Shown here piece by piece: positions 7,806 through 15,831 of a stretch of 64,000 bases of DNA. The position numbers were made by a program, and so were the translations under genes. Every line of letters starts with the position of its first letter. The first letter of the stretch is position 1. The stretch lies in assembly GCF_013127955.1 (NCBI RefSeq), contig NZ_CP053435.1:806001-870000 (forward strand), read 5' to 3'. Under the pieces are notes generated by a model that was given only the letters and a program-made list of their open reading frames with translations, was not told the origin of the DNA and searched no databases. The stretch is from Spirosoma taeanense. GTDB lineage: Bacteria > Bacteroidota > Bacteroidia > Cytophagales > Spirosomataceae.

Positions 7806-9249
7806 AGTTTTTCTTACTTTTTAATTTTAATTGATTTGTAACAAAAGAGATACTAATAACTTTAAATGCTATCAATAGGCTCCCATATAAGATACCGCCT
7901 AATAGGGTAAGGAATAGTAGTCCCCACAAGCCAGAGCCATAAGATCGGAATAAGAGAATAACGGCACCCATCAGAATAGAAGCTGTCAGAATTTTTAGAA
8001 TCTCTTCCCAAGGAATAGGTAGTTTATAAGCACGTAAGCTAAGCATATAACTTAACAGCAATACTGCACCGTAACTGATCAATGTAGCATACGCTGCTCC
8101 CATTAGGCCAATGCGTGGCAATAACAGTAAATTTAAAGCGACATTAATAAAGGCAGCTACTCCTACCGACCAAAGCTGCAATCGCGTTTTTTGAGCAAGC
8201 TGAAAACTCTGATCCAGATAGAAGCTCTTTATACCACTCAATACAGCTCCAATAGCAATGTATGGTATTAGCATTGCAACTGTATCTGCATATTTTTCGC
8301 CAACTAGAACGAATGCTATTTGTGGGGCCAAAGCTGCCATGCCAATAGCAGTTGGGAGCGAGATTGCCAGAAGTAAAATTAGATTGGATTTGAGATGTTT
8401 ATTGGCAGCTGCTGGTCCTTCGTGTTCCAAAGCCCTGATAACTAATGGATAACTAGCTAAGCTAATAGATATCATGATAACCCATAATGTCTGTTTGGCT
8501 AGATCATAGCCGACTGAATATGTTCCTGTGCTAGCCGTTCCTAAGAAGTGTTTTACAAGATAGCGGTCAGAGCTATCCATAATAAAAGTTAGGGCGCTCG
8601 AGGCTGTCAATGGTACGCCATACGTCAGATGGGTACGGATGGCCCGGGAATCAAAAGAGCCGGTTTTAGCTGTTAATTCCGTAAAGAAACTTTTAAAATA
8701 GAAAGCTATTGCTGCGAAGGAAGCAATCAGTAGGCCGAGTAGCAGACCTGTTGCACCATACCCAAAATAAGCCAAGGCTGAACTTAGCCCTATAGCCAAA
8801 GTCGCTTTTAAGAAGTGTGCGAAAGAGTACTGTTTGGGTTGCAGGTTGGATCGATAATAATCGAGCCCTATTTCAAAAAACGCCTGCACAAATAATAGCC
8901 CGACTCCCAGACTAATATAACTAATGGGTATTTTCTGCCCACTGATGTACAAAAACAGGCCAATCAAAACAGCCGAGAGCAGAATTGAGCCTAAATAACC
9001 CGCTAGTACCGTAGTGTTTAGCTGACGCTTATCATCTTCAGAAGTGCAAGTGGGTGTATAGCGTAGCAGCACCAGCCGAATCCACTGAAATAAAACTGCG
9101 TTGAACAAGTTGACTGTTGCGACAATTAGTGCATAGCTACCATACTCCTCTGGTAAAACGAGACGAGTGTAAATACTTAAGGCAAGAAAATTGATCAGGC
9201 CGGGCATACCTCGCCCTAGAAAATAGATAATACTGTGCTTCGTTAACAT
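7798..9249 (-). CDS. Polysaccharide flippase (Wzx-like, MOP superfamily)
   Basis: This 483-residue protein is almost entirely hydrophobic, with about 12-14 predicted membrane segments. Its N terminus (YFLGRGMPGLINFLALSIYTRLV) and the internal MDSSDRYLVKHFLG match the RfbX/Wzx branch of the MOP exporters. These move undecaprenyl-linked repeat units across the inner membrane. It sits between the acyltransferase and polymerase genes of the operon, as expected for a Wzx/Wzy pathway. Confidence 0.88.
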   Translation of the reverse strand: MLTKHSIIYFLGRGMPGLINFLALSIYTRLVLPEEYGSYALIVATVNLFNAVLFQWIRLVLLRYTPTCTSEDDKRQLNTTVLAGYLGSILLSAVLIGLFLYISGQKIPISYISLGVGLLFVQAFFEIGLDYYRSNLQPKQYSFAHFLKATLAIGLSSALAYFGYGATGLLLGLLIASFAAIAFYFKSFFTELTAKTGSFDSRAIRTHLTYGVPLTASSALTFIMDSSDRYLVKHFLGTASTGTYSVGYDLAKQTLWVIMISISLASYPLVIRALEHEGPAAANKHLKSNLILLLAISLPTAIGMAALAPQIAFVLVGEKYADTVAMLIPYIAIGAVLSGIKSFYLDQSFQLAQKTRLQLWSVGVAAFINVALNLLLLPRIGLMGAAYATLISYGAVLLLSYMLSLRAYKLPIPWEEILKILTASILMGAVILLFRSYGSGLWGLLFLTLLGGILYGSLLIAFKVISISFVTNQLKLKSKKNYA

Positions 9250-9293
9250 AGAGAGGAATAATTAAGCCTAAGCAATACTTCGCTAAAATGTAT

Positions 9294-10442
9294 TTAGAGA
9301 GTCGGCCTTGCGACTTTAAACCGTTTAATAGTATGATTCAGCTTATTAAGTATAGGTGTTTCGATATATCTGTGAACGAGCATACCAAAAAGTAGTGCTA
9401 CTAGCATAATTGGCAACACGGTTATTGCTAGATTATGAGGCCAGATAGACTTGAGTAATAACGTTTCTGCATTGATGAGCGAAGAGTGAGTAAGATAGAT
9501 AGCATACGATGCATTACCTATGAATAATAATCCTGTGGGAACATTCCATTTATCTAGCTTATCAATATGGGCGCTACCGAGTATAATCAGGAATGAGGGT
9601 ATACCGAAGAATAGATAAGAGTAATTTTCTGTCACTGTCTTTAAGTCTTCTGATCTAGTAATTAAGTCGACCCCCTGCTCAAGAGCAATTTGGTTCACGT
9701 TAATTACGGTATATAACGAAGCCGTAACAAACAAAACTAGGCCGCTTGCCAATAGCCAGTAGCGGAACTGTGTAAGTAAAGAATGGCTGAATAAATAAGC
9801 TGCTGCTAGACCGAACAGGAATTCAGTATGATGATAGCTAATTATAAAACTATGTGATGAGTGAAGTAATTTTGGTACATCGCCTAGAAGCAGACCACTT
9901 GTCCAATATAAGAAAATAAAACCCCCATAGCTAAGAAGTAAGTATTTAAGGCTACTTGATTTATTGAAGATCAAGAGACTAAAACAGGCGTAAAAAAAAA
10001 GCTCGTAGCTCAGAGTCCAACTTACATTAAGCACTGGAGATTGAGGATGAGGAAGTAAAAATAGGGCGCCAAGTATTGTTAAAGCACTGTATGTTTTAAT
10101 AAGCAGCTTGGGAATTAGCATTAGCCAGTATAATGGGAAAATTCTGATAAGGCGCTTGCTAATAAAATAGTAAACCCGATCTTTAACTCCCAGATCATGC
10201 TGGTGGATAGTATATATAATGAAGCCGCTTAATACAAAAAAGAAATCAACGCCCGCCTTACCGAACTTAAAGGAATTGTTCAGAACAGAGTGATTTAAGT
10301 TTGTAGCGTATAATGTGCTCGTATGATATAGTAAAACAATCAGAGCCGCTAACCCTCTAAATAGTTGAATTAAAGCTAGCTTGTCCGACCGATTTATGTC
10401 GGGTGTAATCGAGGTATTAACAGTTAATATAGGCAAATTCAT
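9294..10442 (-). CDS. Membrane acyltransferase (acyltransferase 3 family)
   Basis: This 382-residue protein has about ten predicted membrane segments. Signature parts are LIQLFRGLAALIVLLYH near residue 25, which contains the family's R and H active-site residues, and GKAGVDFFFVLSGFIIY. Such proteins O-acetylate sugars of surface polysaccharides. Its place inside the operon suggests it modifies the repeat unit. The gene is AT-rich: I count 22 G or C bases in 9301-9360. Confidence 0.88.
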   Translation of the reverse strand: MNLPILTVNTSITPDINRSDKLALIQLFRGLAALIVLLYHTSTLYATNLNHSVLNNSFKFGKAGVDFFFVLSGFIIYTIHQHDLGVKDRVYYFISKRLIRIFPLYWLMLIPKLLIKTYSALTILGALFLLPHPQSPVLNVSWTLSYELFFYACFSLLIFNKSSSLKYLLLSYGGFIFLYWTSGLLLGDVPKLLHSSHSFIISYHHTEFLFGLAAAYLFSHSLLTQFRYWLLASGLVLFVTASLYTVINVNQIALEQGVDLITRSEDLKTVTENYSYLFFGIPSFLIILGSAHIDKLDKWNVPTGLLFIGNASYAIYLTHSSLINAETLLLKSIWPHNLAITVLPIMLVALLFGMLVHRYIETPILNKLNHTIKRFKVARPTL

Positions 10443-10567
10443 CGCTTTATACCTGGAATTTTATTTCTGCTAATCCGCTGTGTAGGTGTATGTAAATGAC
10501 CCGCTGATTTAACACTAAATCTACTTAACTCTTTATCTTGTGGCATATCTATACGGACAACAGCGGT

Positions 10568-11260
10568 TTAGAATGCCTTCTTATCACCTTTAATCATACT
10601 GGTTACGGTCCACCAGCAGATTTTCAGATCCAGGGGAAGGGTTTGTTTCCGGATGTATAAATGGTCGAAGCGTATCCGGTGCTGCATGTCAATCAGTCGT
10701 GCTGTTTCGCCCCGGCAGCCGCGTACCTGCGCTAATCCCGTGATCCCGGGCTTTACCGCATAGCGTTTGGGGTAACCCGCCATTGTGCTCCAGTGCTGCG
10801 CGTCTAACTGAATTGGATGCGGGCGGGGACCAACAATGCTCATATCACCCAGAAGTACGTTGAAAACCTGTGGCAGCTCGTCCAGATTGCTTTTACGCAG
10901 GAACCGACCAATAGGCGTGACCCGGCTGTCATTCTTGGTTGCCTGCTTAAACTGAGCGTTTTTATCGTAGGTCATTGTCCGGAACTTCAGGCAGCGGAAC
11001 GGGCGTCCATTCCGACCGGTTCGCAGCTGGATAAATAACATTGGTCCGGGCGACGTTAGCCGGATTAGTAAACCGATAACCGGGACCAGCCAGATCAGCA
11101 GTGAGACAATGACTAAGCCGGATACTACAATGTCGAACAGACGTTTCCCCCGGCTGTCTTTGTTAGACAATACAATTTTGTCGTGGGTAGTTGCCGAGAA
11201 TGACTCATTAAATACTGCTGGATCAGTGAGTGATGGCAAGGACAAATCGAGCATATTCAT
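10568..11260 (-). CDS. Undecaprenyl-phosphate sugar-1-phosphate transferase
   Basis: This 230-residue protein is a short-form polyprenol phosphoglycosyl transferase. It has one membrane-entering segment (about 44-66) followed directly by the catalytic domain. KFRTM at 92-96, the D127-E128 catalytic pair in LDELPQ, and [10 protein letters not shown] are family hallmarks. It lacks the long multi-membrane N-terminal region of WbaP/WcaJ, so it resembles PglC or WecP-like monotopic enzymes. It starts repeat-unit synthesis by moving a sugar phosphate onto undecaprenyl phosphate. It follows wzc after a 108-base gap holding a hairpin (11311-11354). Confidence 0.9.
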   Translation of the reverse strand: MNMLDLSLPSLTDPAVFNESFSATTHDKIVLSNKDSRGKRLFDIVVSGLVIVSLLIWLVPVIGLLIRLTSPGPMLFIQLRTGRNGRPFRCLKFRTMTYDKNAQFKQATKNDSRVTPIGRFLRKSNLDELPQVFNVLLGDMSIVGPRPHPIQLDAQHWSTMAGYPKRYAVKPGITGLAQVRGCRGETARLIDMQHRIRFDHLYIRKQTLPLDLKICWWTVTSMIKGDKKAF

Positions 11261-11310
11261 GGGTGGTTGAATGGAGTATCAGGGAGGATTATTCAATGAA
11301 TAGGCAGTAG

Positions 11311-11354
11311 CTGGCCATTAAGTCGCGTTGCGACCTTCACAACTCAATGGCCAG
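11311..11354. repeat. Hairpin between wzc and the sugar transferase gene
   Basis: CTGGCCATT (11311-11319) pairs with AATGGCCAG (11346-11354), and inside it GTCGC (11322-11326) pairs with GCGAC (11330-11334). No T run follows on the minus strand, so this is less like a terminator than an mRNA-processing or stabilising structure that could set the ratio of wza-wzc to downstream genes. Confidence 0.45.
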
Positions 11355-11368
11355 TAATAATTGATGAC

Positions 11369-13714
11369 TTATCTGCGGTTATGAATGGTTACTTTAGGCG
11401 GCTTGTTGGATTCTTCATAATAGCCACCGCCGTACCCGTAGCTGTATCCGTACTGATACGACTCGCCACCGCCGACGCCGTTCAGGATTAAGTTGAGCCG
11501 CTGGAATCGGTGCTCTTTGTAGAGATTGTCGATCATGCGCAGGTAAGCCTTCGGCGTGTGATCGTGCCGTACCATAAACATGGTTGCATCTACGTGAGGA
11601 GCAATTAATTGAGCGTCCGTTACCAGACCTATTGGCGGAGAATCTACGATAATGTAGGCAAACCGTTCACGCAGTTCACGGAAAAGCTGCTCCAGTCGGG
11701 GGCTGCTCAACAGTTCGGCCGGGTTTGGTGGAATCGGGCCACAGGTAATGATGTGGTAGTTCGGAAAGCCTGGAATTTCCTGCAGAACCTCGTCCAGCGT
11801 AGCTTCCTGAATGAGGTAATTGCTGATGCCAACGGTATTGAACAGACCCAGTACCGAGTGGAGCTTGGGTTTACGTAAATCCATCTCCAGAATGACAGTC
11901 GGCCGGTCAACCAGAGCCAGGCTGGCGCCCAGGTTCAATGACAGAAAGGATTTGCCCTCACCACTGATGCTGGACGTAAACATGACAACCTGGCTATCCG
12001 TCGGGTTGCTACGCAGGAATTGGAGGTTAGTACGCAGCGTCCGGATCTGTTCGGCAATAACCGATCGCTTGCCCGATACCATTACCAGCGGATCAACGTT
12101 CCGGCTGGCCATGATCTCGCCGAGAATGGGAACCTGGGATACCGATTCTACGTCGGTCCGGCGGCTGACGCGGTCGTTCAAGGCGTCGCGGGCGGCCAGA
12201 ACACCTACCGGAAACACCAGTCCTAAAAGGCCAAACAAAAGGAAAATGGTAGCTTTTACGGGTTTTACTGGCTCACGACCACTACGCGGGGGATCAATCG
12301 TGCGGCTATCGGCCACGGTCGACGCGTACGACAGGGCCGTTTCTTCGCGCTTCGCCAGCAGATACGTATACAGGTTATTTTTGATTGCCTGCTGACGGGT
12401 AATGTTAACGAGCGCCCGTTCTTTGCGAGGAATTGTGCGGATCTGATTTTCCAACTGACGGTTGGTATTCTTCAGTTGTTGCTGAGTGCTAATCAGCGTC
12501 CGTTTTACGTTCTGAATGTTCTCCGTCAGGCTCGCTTTCGTCGCTTTGATCTGATTGTCGAGCGATTGCAGGATCGGGTTGCTTGGCGTCGTCGTGCGGC
12601 TAAGCTGATCGCGCTGCAGTTCCAGTTCGCTTACCTTGGCTACCAGGCCCATCAGCACTGGGTCGGTTACGCTAAGAGTAGCCGGTGCCATGCCGCGTTC
12701 GTCGGCTTTGCTGTCAATGTAGCGTTCGATATCCTGAACCGCTCCTAACTGAATAGTTGCTTTGTTAAGCTGATCGTCATTTTCTTTGACGGTTTCCAGG
12801 AAAACCTGCGCCTGTGAGCTCAGATCGGTAATGCCTTCGGCTGATTTGAACGACTCCACGCCTTTCTCAACTGTTGACAGTTCACCGGCGATCAGCCGTA
12901 AACGTTCTTCGATAAAGTTCAGCGTGTTCGAGGCAACGATGTTTTTATCGACAATAGCCGCCTGGTTGTATTCACTGATGAGCTTATTAAGTACGGCCTC
13001 GCCTTTGCGGGGAACAGCGTCTTCGAGGGATAACTGCAGCACAGTGGAAGCTTTGCTGCTCGGCTCAACCGTTAGGTGCTCCAGGTATTTATCAACCGCT
13101 TCGGCTTTGGGCAGTACCCGAACAACGATCGGCTCTGACTCCACCTTCAGCGGTCGGCGCGTAAACAGCCGCAATTTACCATAAGGTGTCTGAACACTCT
13201 GGTTAACCGGATAGGATACATCATTAACCCGCACTGTTTTGGCATCTGCAACGCTAATATCCAGATCCGTTTCGTAAAGGGCAGGGGCTGGTTTCTCGAT
13301 CAGGACCCGGATTGGCGACTCATCATAAATTTCCCGGTTGCCCATATTGGTTGGCCGGAAATACTTTACGTCAAGGCCAAGGCCGTCTACGACCTTGCTC
13401 ATCAGCGCGTGCGACTTTAAAATTTCGGTCTCGTTCTCGACTACTTTTTTGGGCGCAAAAATGTCCATCTCTTTCAGGATGTTCTCTTCGCTCAGACCTT
13501 TCTTATCGTCTTTAATCAGCAGGCTTGTCTGTATTTTATAGATGGGCGTCTGATACAGCATGAAGACATAAGCCCCTGCTCCTGCCAGGACCAGTGAAAG
13601 AACAAACCATTTCCAGTGCCGGACGTAGCGCATCAGCACCGCCCGCAGGTTGGGCGTATTCTCGGCTTCGTACAGTTGGTACGGAGCGTAGGCATAGTTA
13701 TTCTGATTCGACAT
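11369..13714 (-). CDS. wzc: Polysaccharide co-polymerase with tyrosine autokinase domain (Wzc-like)
   Basis: This 781-residue inner-membrane protein controls chain length and assembly of exported polysaccharide. Membrane segments lie at about 37-53 and 488-508 and flank a periplasmic Wzz domain with long coiled-coil regions (about 250-440). The cytoplasmic BY-kinase has Walker A SGEGKS (584-589), Walker A' EMDLRK (610-615) and Walker B IIVDSPP (688-694). The tail holds a cluster of seven tyrosines between 753 and 766 in a glycine-rich setting, the usual autophosphorylation sites. It lies 33 bases after wza. No tyrosine phosphatase gene was found in the window. Confidence 0.93.
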   Translation of the reverse strand: MSNQNNYAYAPYQLYEAENTPNLRAVLMRYVRHWKWFVLSLVLAGAGAYVFMLYQTPIYKIQTSLLIKDDKKGLSEENILKEMDIFAPKKVVENETEILKSHALMSKVVDGLGLDVKYFRPTNMGNREIYDESPIRVLIEKPAPALYETDLDISVADAKTVRVNDVSYPVNQSVQTPYGKLRLFTRRPLKVESEPIVVRVLPKAEAVDKYLEHLTVEPSSKASTVLQLSLEDAVPRKGEAVLNKLISEYNQAAIVDKNIVASNTLNFIEERLRLIAGELSTVEKGVESFKSAEGITDLSSQAQVFLETVKENDDQLNKATIQLGAVQDIERYIDSKADERGMAPATLSVTDPVLMGLVAKVSELELQRDQLSRTTTPSNPILQSLDNQIKATKASLTENIQNVKRTLISTQQQLKNTNRQLENQIRTIPRKERALVNITRQQAIKNNLYTYLLAKREETALSYASTVADSRTIDPPRSGREPVKPVKATIFLLFGLLGLVFPVGVLAARDALNDRVSRRTDVESVSQVPILGEIMASRNVDPLVMVSGKRSVIAEQIRTLRTNLQFLRSNPTDSQVVMFTSSISGEGKSFLSLNLGASLALVDRPTVILEMDLRKPKLHSVLGLFNTVGISNYLIQEATLDEVLQEIPGFPNYHIITCGPIPPNPAELLSSPRLEQLFRELRERFAYIIVDSPPIGLVTDAQLIAPHVDATMFMVRHDHTPKAYLRMIDNLYKEHRFQRLNLILNGVGGGESYQYGYSYGYGGGYYEESNKPPKVTIHNRR

Positions 13715-13747
13715 GATGGAGCCGTTAGATTGGATAAAGGATATAGA

Positions 13748-14578
13748 TTAATAGAATCGGGACGCAATGATGGCCAGGAACGAGAGCCCGCTCAGCACAA
13801 TTGGCAGGAGTTGGTTCGTGCGATCAGCCGTAGCTGCCCGCGCGCGTCCGGGTTCGACGTACAGCACATCATTGGGATGCAGATAATAGTAAGGAGAATT
13901 AAATAAGTCACGGCGGGTAAGATCAATGCGGGCAAATGTGCGCTTTCCATTTTCCTCCCGGATCAGGAGTACGTTGTCCCGGCGGCCATAGATGGTAATG
14001 TCGCCCGACAGGCTAAGCGCTTCCAAGAGCGTAATCTGCTCATTTGGGATAGTGAATAAGGACGGACGGGTCACTTCGCCCATCACCGAGATCCGAAAGT
14101 TCAGGCTGCGGATATTGACCGTTGGCTCCTTCAAAAATTCTTTGAGGGATTCGCGCAGTTGCTCTTTAACCTGAGCAACTGTTTGCCCGCTTACGTTTAC
14201 TTTTCCCAGCACGGGCAACTCAATAAAGCCATTGTTGTCGACTAAATAGCCATTCTGCGGAGGCAGTGGGGTTGTACTGGTTGAAGCTGAGGGTTGAACG
14301 CTACGATCGGCAATAGCAAAGGAGGTATAGGGATTAAAGAAAGATGATGCCTCCTGGTTCAGGCTGCTGACCTGTACAGACAGGACATCCCCCGGTTGAA
14401 TTTTCGGAGCGTACCGGGCAGCAACAGCCAGGGTGTCCATTTTGGAGGCTTCTCCCTGGAAATAAGTAATCTGTTTAGAAGAAACGCAGCCTGTTAAATA
14501 CTGACAGCTGCCAATAAGCAGGATTAACGTGATTCGCAGACAGTAGCTGCGGCTGGTACGCATAAGATGTATTTTCAT
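13748..14578 (-). CDS. wza: Outer-membrane polysaccharide export lipoprotein (Wza-like)
   Basis: This 276-residue protein has a lipoprotein signal with lipobox LTGC (C31). A poly-export domain follows, starting YAPKIQPGDVLSVQVSSL, then SLBB-type regions (GYLVDNNGFIELPVLGKVNVSGQT, and the later HPNDVLYVEPG). A hydrophobic C-terminal segment ends the protein, as expected for the helix that crosses the outer membrane in Wza. It is the first gene of the minus-strand operon, with a promoter candidate at 14721-14749. It would form the outer-membrane channel working with Wzc. Confidence 0.92.
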   Translation of the reverse strand: MKIHLMRTSRSYCLRITLILLIGSCQYLTGCVSSKQITYFQGEASKMDTLAVAARYAPKIQPGDVLSVQVSSLNQEASSFFNPYTSFAIADRSVQPSASTSTTPLPPQNGYLVDNNGFIELPVLGKVNVSGQTVAQVKEQLRESLKEFLKEPTVNIRSLNFRISVMGEVTRPSLFTIPNEQITLLEALSLSGDITIYGRRDNVLLIREENGKRTFARIDLTRRDLFNSPYYYLHPNDVLYVEPGRARAATADRTNQLLPIVLSGLSFLAIIASRFY

Positions 14579-14720
14579 TTTACGGATCTAATAGCTGACT
14601 GCTTTTTTATTAATCTTACCAATTTTATCTTCAGGCGGATATTGGTCAATGGTGTGGTAGAGAACCTATGAATTCGTTGGAGCCCCGTTGTTTGATCAAT
14701 CACCCCTGTAAAGACATAGA

Positions 14721-14749
14721 CAAAATTAGTAAAATTTTTATTTACCAAA
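14721..14749 (-). promoter_or_regulatory. Candidate promoter of the wza polysaccharide operon
   Basis: On the minus strand TTTG (14749-14746) is followed after 17 bases by TAATTTTG (14728-14721), matching the Bacteroidota consensus TTG-N17-23-TAnnTTTG. Transcription would start near 14714, giving a leader of about 135 bases. Confidence 0.45.
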
Positions 14750-14792
14750 ATACGATAACGTTAATTTAATGTGTATTTGGTCAACTATCTAT

Positions 14793-14864
14793 GTTCGGTC
14801 ACATATTGTGCCAAAATTAAACTGTTTTTAAGCTTTTTATTTACTGATTGGTAGGTGACCGAAC
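14793..14864. promoter_or_regulatory. Widely spaced inverted repeat, possible operator pair
   Basis: GTTCGGTCAC (14793-14802) and its exact reverse complement GTGACCGAAC (14855-14864) flank 52 AT-rich bases. That spacer includes a -7-like element on the minus strand. The G/C-rich arms stand out in AT-rich surroundings. Two sites bound by one regulator, with looping, is a reasonable but untested reading. Confidence 0.4.
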
Positions 14865-15090
14865 GGCCTATACGTTGTCTGCCTAGGTTTTGTGCAATAC
14901 GATTCCCGATTATCTTAAAAGAGCTTCCATCGCCCATAATAAAATACAGTTTTAAGTACTCAGTAAAGCTGAACTGATAATCTTATAAATTACTTAATGA
15001 ATTGCCAGGTATCACTCTGATTAATAAGTGGCTGAAGTGGGAAATATATGCTTATTTTTGTTACCTTATTATTGTTATAGTAAATTATTT

Positions 15091-15819
15091 ATGAATAGAC
15101 TCTTTTATCGTTCGCTGGGTACGCGATTATTGACGCTTACTGCGGTCTGGTTCACAGCTACTTATGCAGCCTTAGCTCAGTCGGACTCTGGCTCTGCAGC
15201 GAAGAGCCAGAATGTGCAGTCAATTAATCTACAACTCGGGACGACCGGGCCCGGGCTATTCTATACGCATCTGATCAGCCGTCAGCGCCGTCTGGCGTTT
15301 CGTATCGGCGGACAGTATATAGCGTACCAGAAACCGATACGGGTTAAAACGGCCCCTGATTCGTATATCACGATTGATCCGGACTTTGTCATTGGTACTG
15401 CGCAGGCCGGGCTTAAATGGCAGCCGTTTCAGCGTGGGGCATTCTTTGTGGCCGCCGGATTAGGTTATACTTGGCATCCAAACCTGAATTTTGTCATCAC
15501 GGCGGAGAACAAACTAAACTTCGATGGCCTTGAGTTAACGCCCGAAGACGTTGGAACTATTAACCTTGGCTTCCGCTGGCATCCTGTAGTGGGGTATATT
15601 GGCTGGGGTTTTGGACGAATAATTCCCCGCAGGCGGTTCGGCGTAGGCTTTGAGATGGGCATGTATTACCTCGGGCGTCCGAGCGTGGAGCTTACCTATG
15701 AAGGCTTTCTGGAAACCACTAACCTCGATGAACAGGTGCCGCTTGTGGAGCAAAACCTGTCGAACTACCGCTATCTGCCGGCTATCAATCTAACGTTATC
15801 GTATGCACTCAGCCGTTAA
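15091..15819 (+). CDS. Exported outer-membrane beta-barrel-like protein, unknown function
   Basis: This 242-residue protein has a type I signal peptide ending near ALAQ-SD. After it come alternating hydrophobic and polar strands such as RLAFRIGGQYIAY and VGYIGWGFGRIIP, ending in an aromatic-rich strand, the pattern of a small outer-membrane barrel. The ATG at 15091 is preferred: it gives a clean signal peptide, whereas an in-frame GTG at 15028 adds a hydrophobic stretch without family support. It is followed after 12 bases by a lipoprotein gene, so the two are probably one operon. I do not recognise a specific family. Confidence 0.65.
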   Translation: MNRLFYRSLGTRLLTLTAVWFTATYAALAQSDSGSAAKSQNVQSINLQLGTTGPGLFYTHLISRQRRLAFRIGGQYIAYQKPIRVKTAPDSYITIDPDFVIGTAQAGLKWQPFQRGAFFVAAGLGYTWHPNLNFVITAENKLNFDGLELTPEDVGTINLGFRWHPVVGYIGWGFGRIIPRRRFGVGFEMGMYYLGRPSVELTYEGFLETTNLDEQVPLVEQNLSNYRYLPAINLTLSYALSR

Positions 15820-15831
15820 CTCAGTCCAGCT

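Larger units (their letters stand above)
14579..15090. other. Divergent regulatory region between wza and the barrel gene
   Basis: This AT-rich interval separates the minus-strand polysaccharide operon from the plus-strand gene at 15091. It contains a promoter candidate for wza (14721-14749) and a 10-base inverted repeat split by 52 bases (14793-14864). A second TAATTTTG on the minus strand lies at 14812-14819, inside that repeat's spacer. No gene is seen. Confidence 0.55.

Noticed and set aside
11820-12395. A 191-codon open frame antisense to wzc
   Set aside because: It is low-complexity in composition and opposite a kinase gene with intact Walker motifs.
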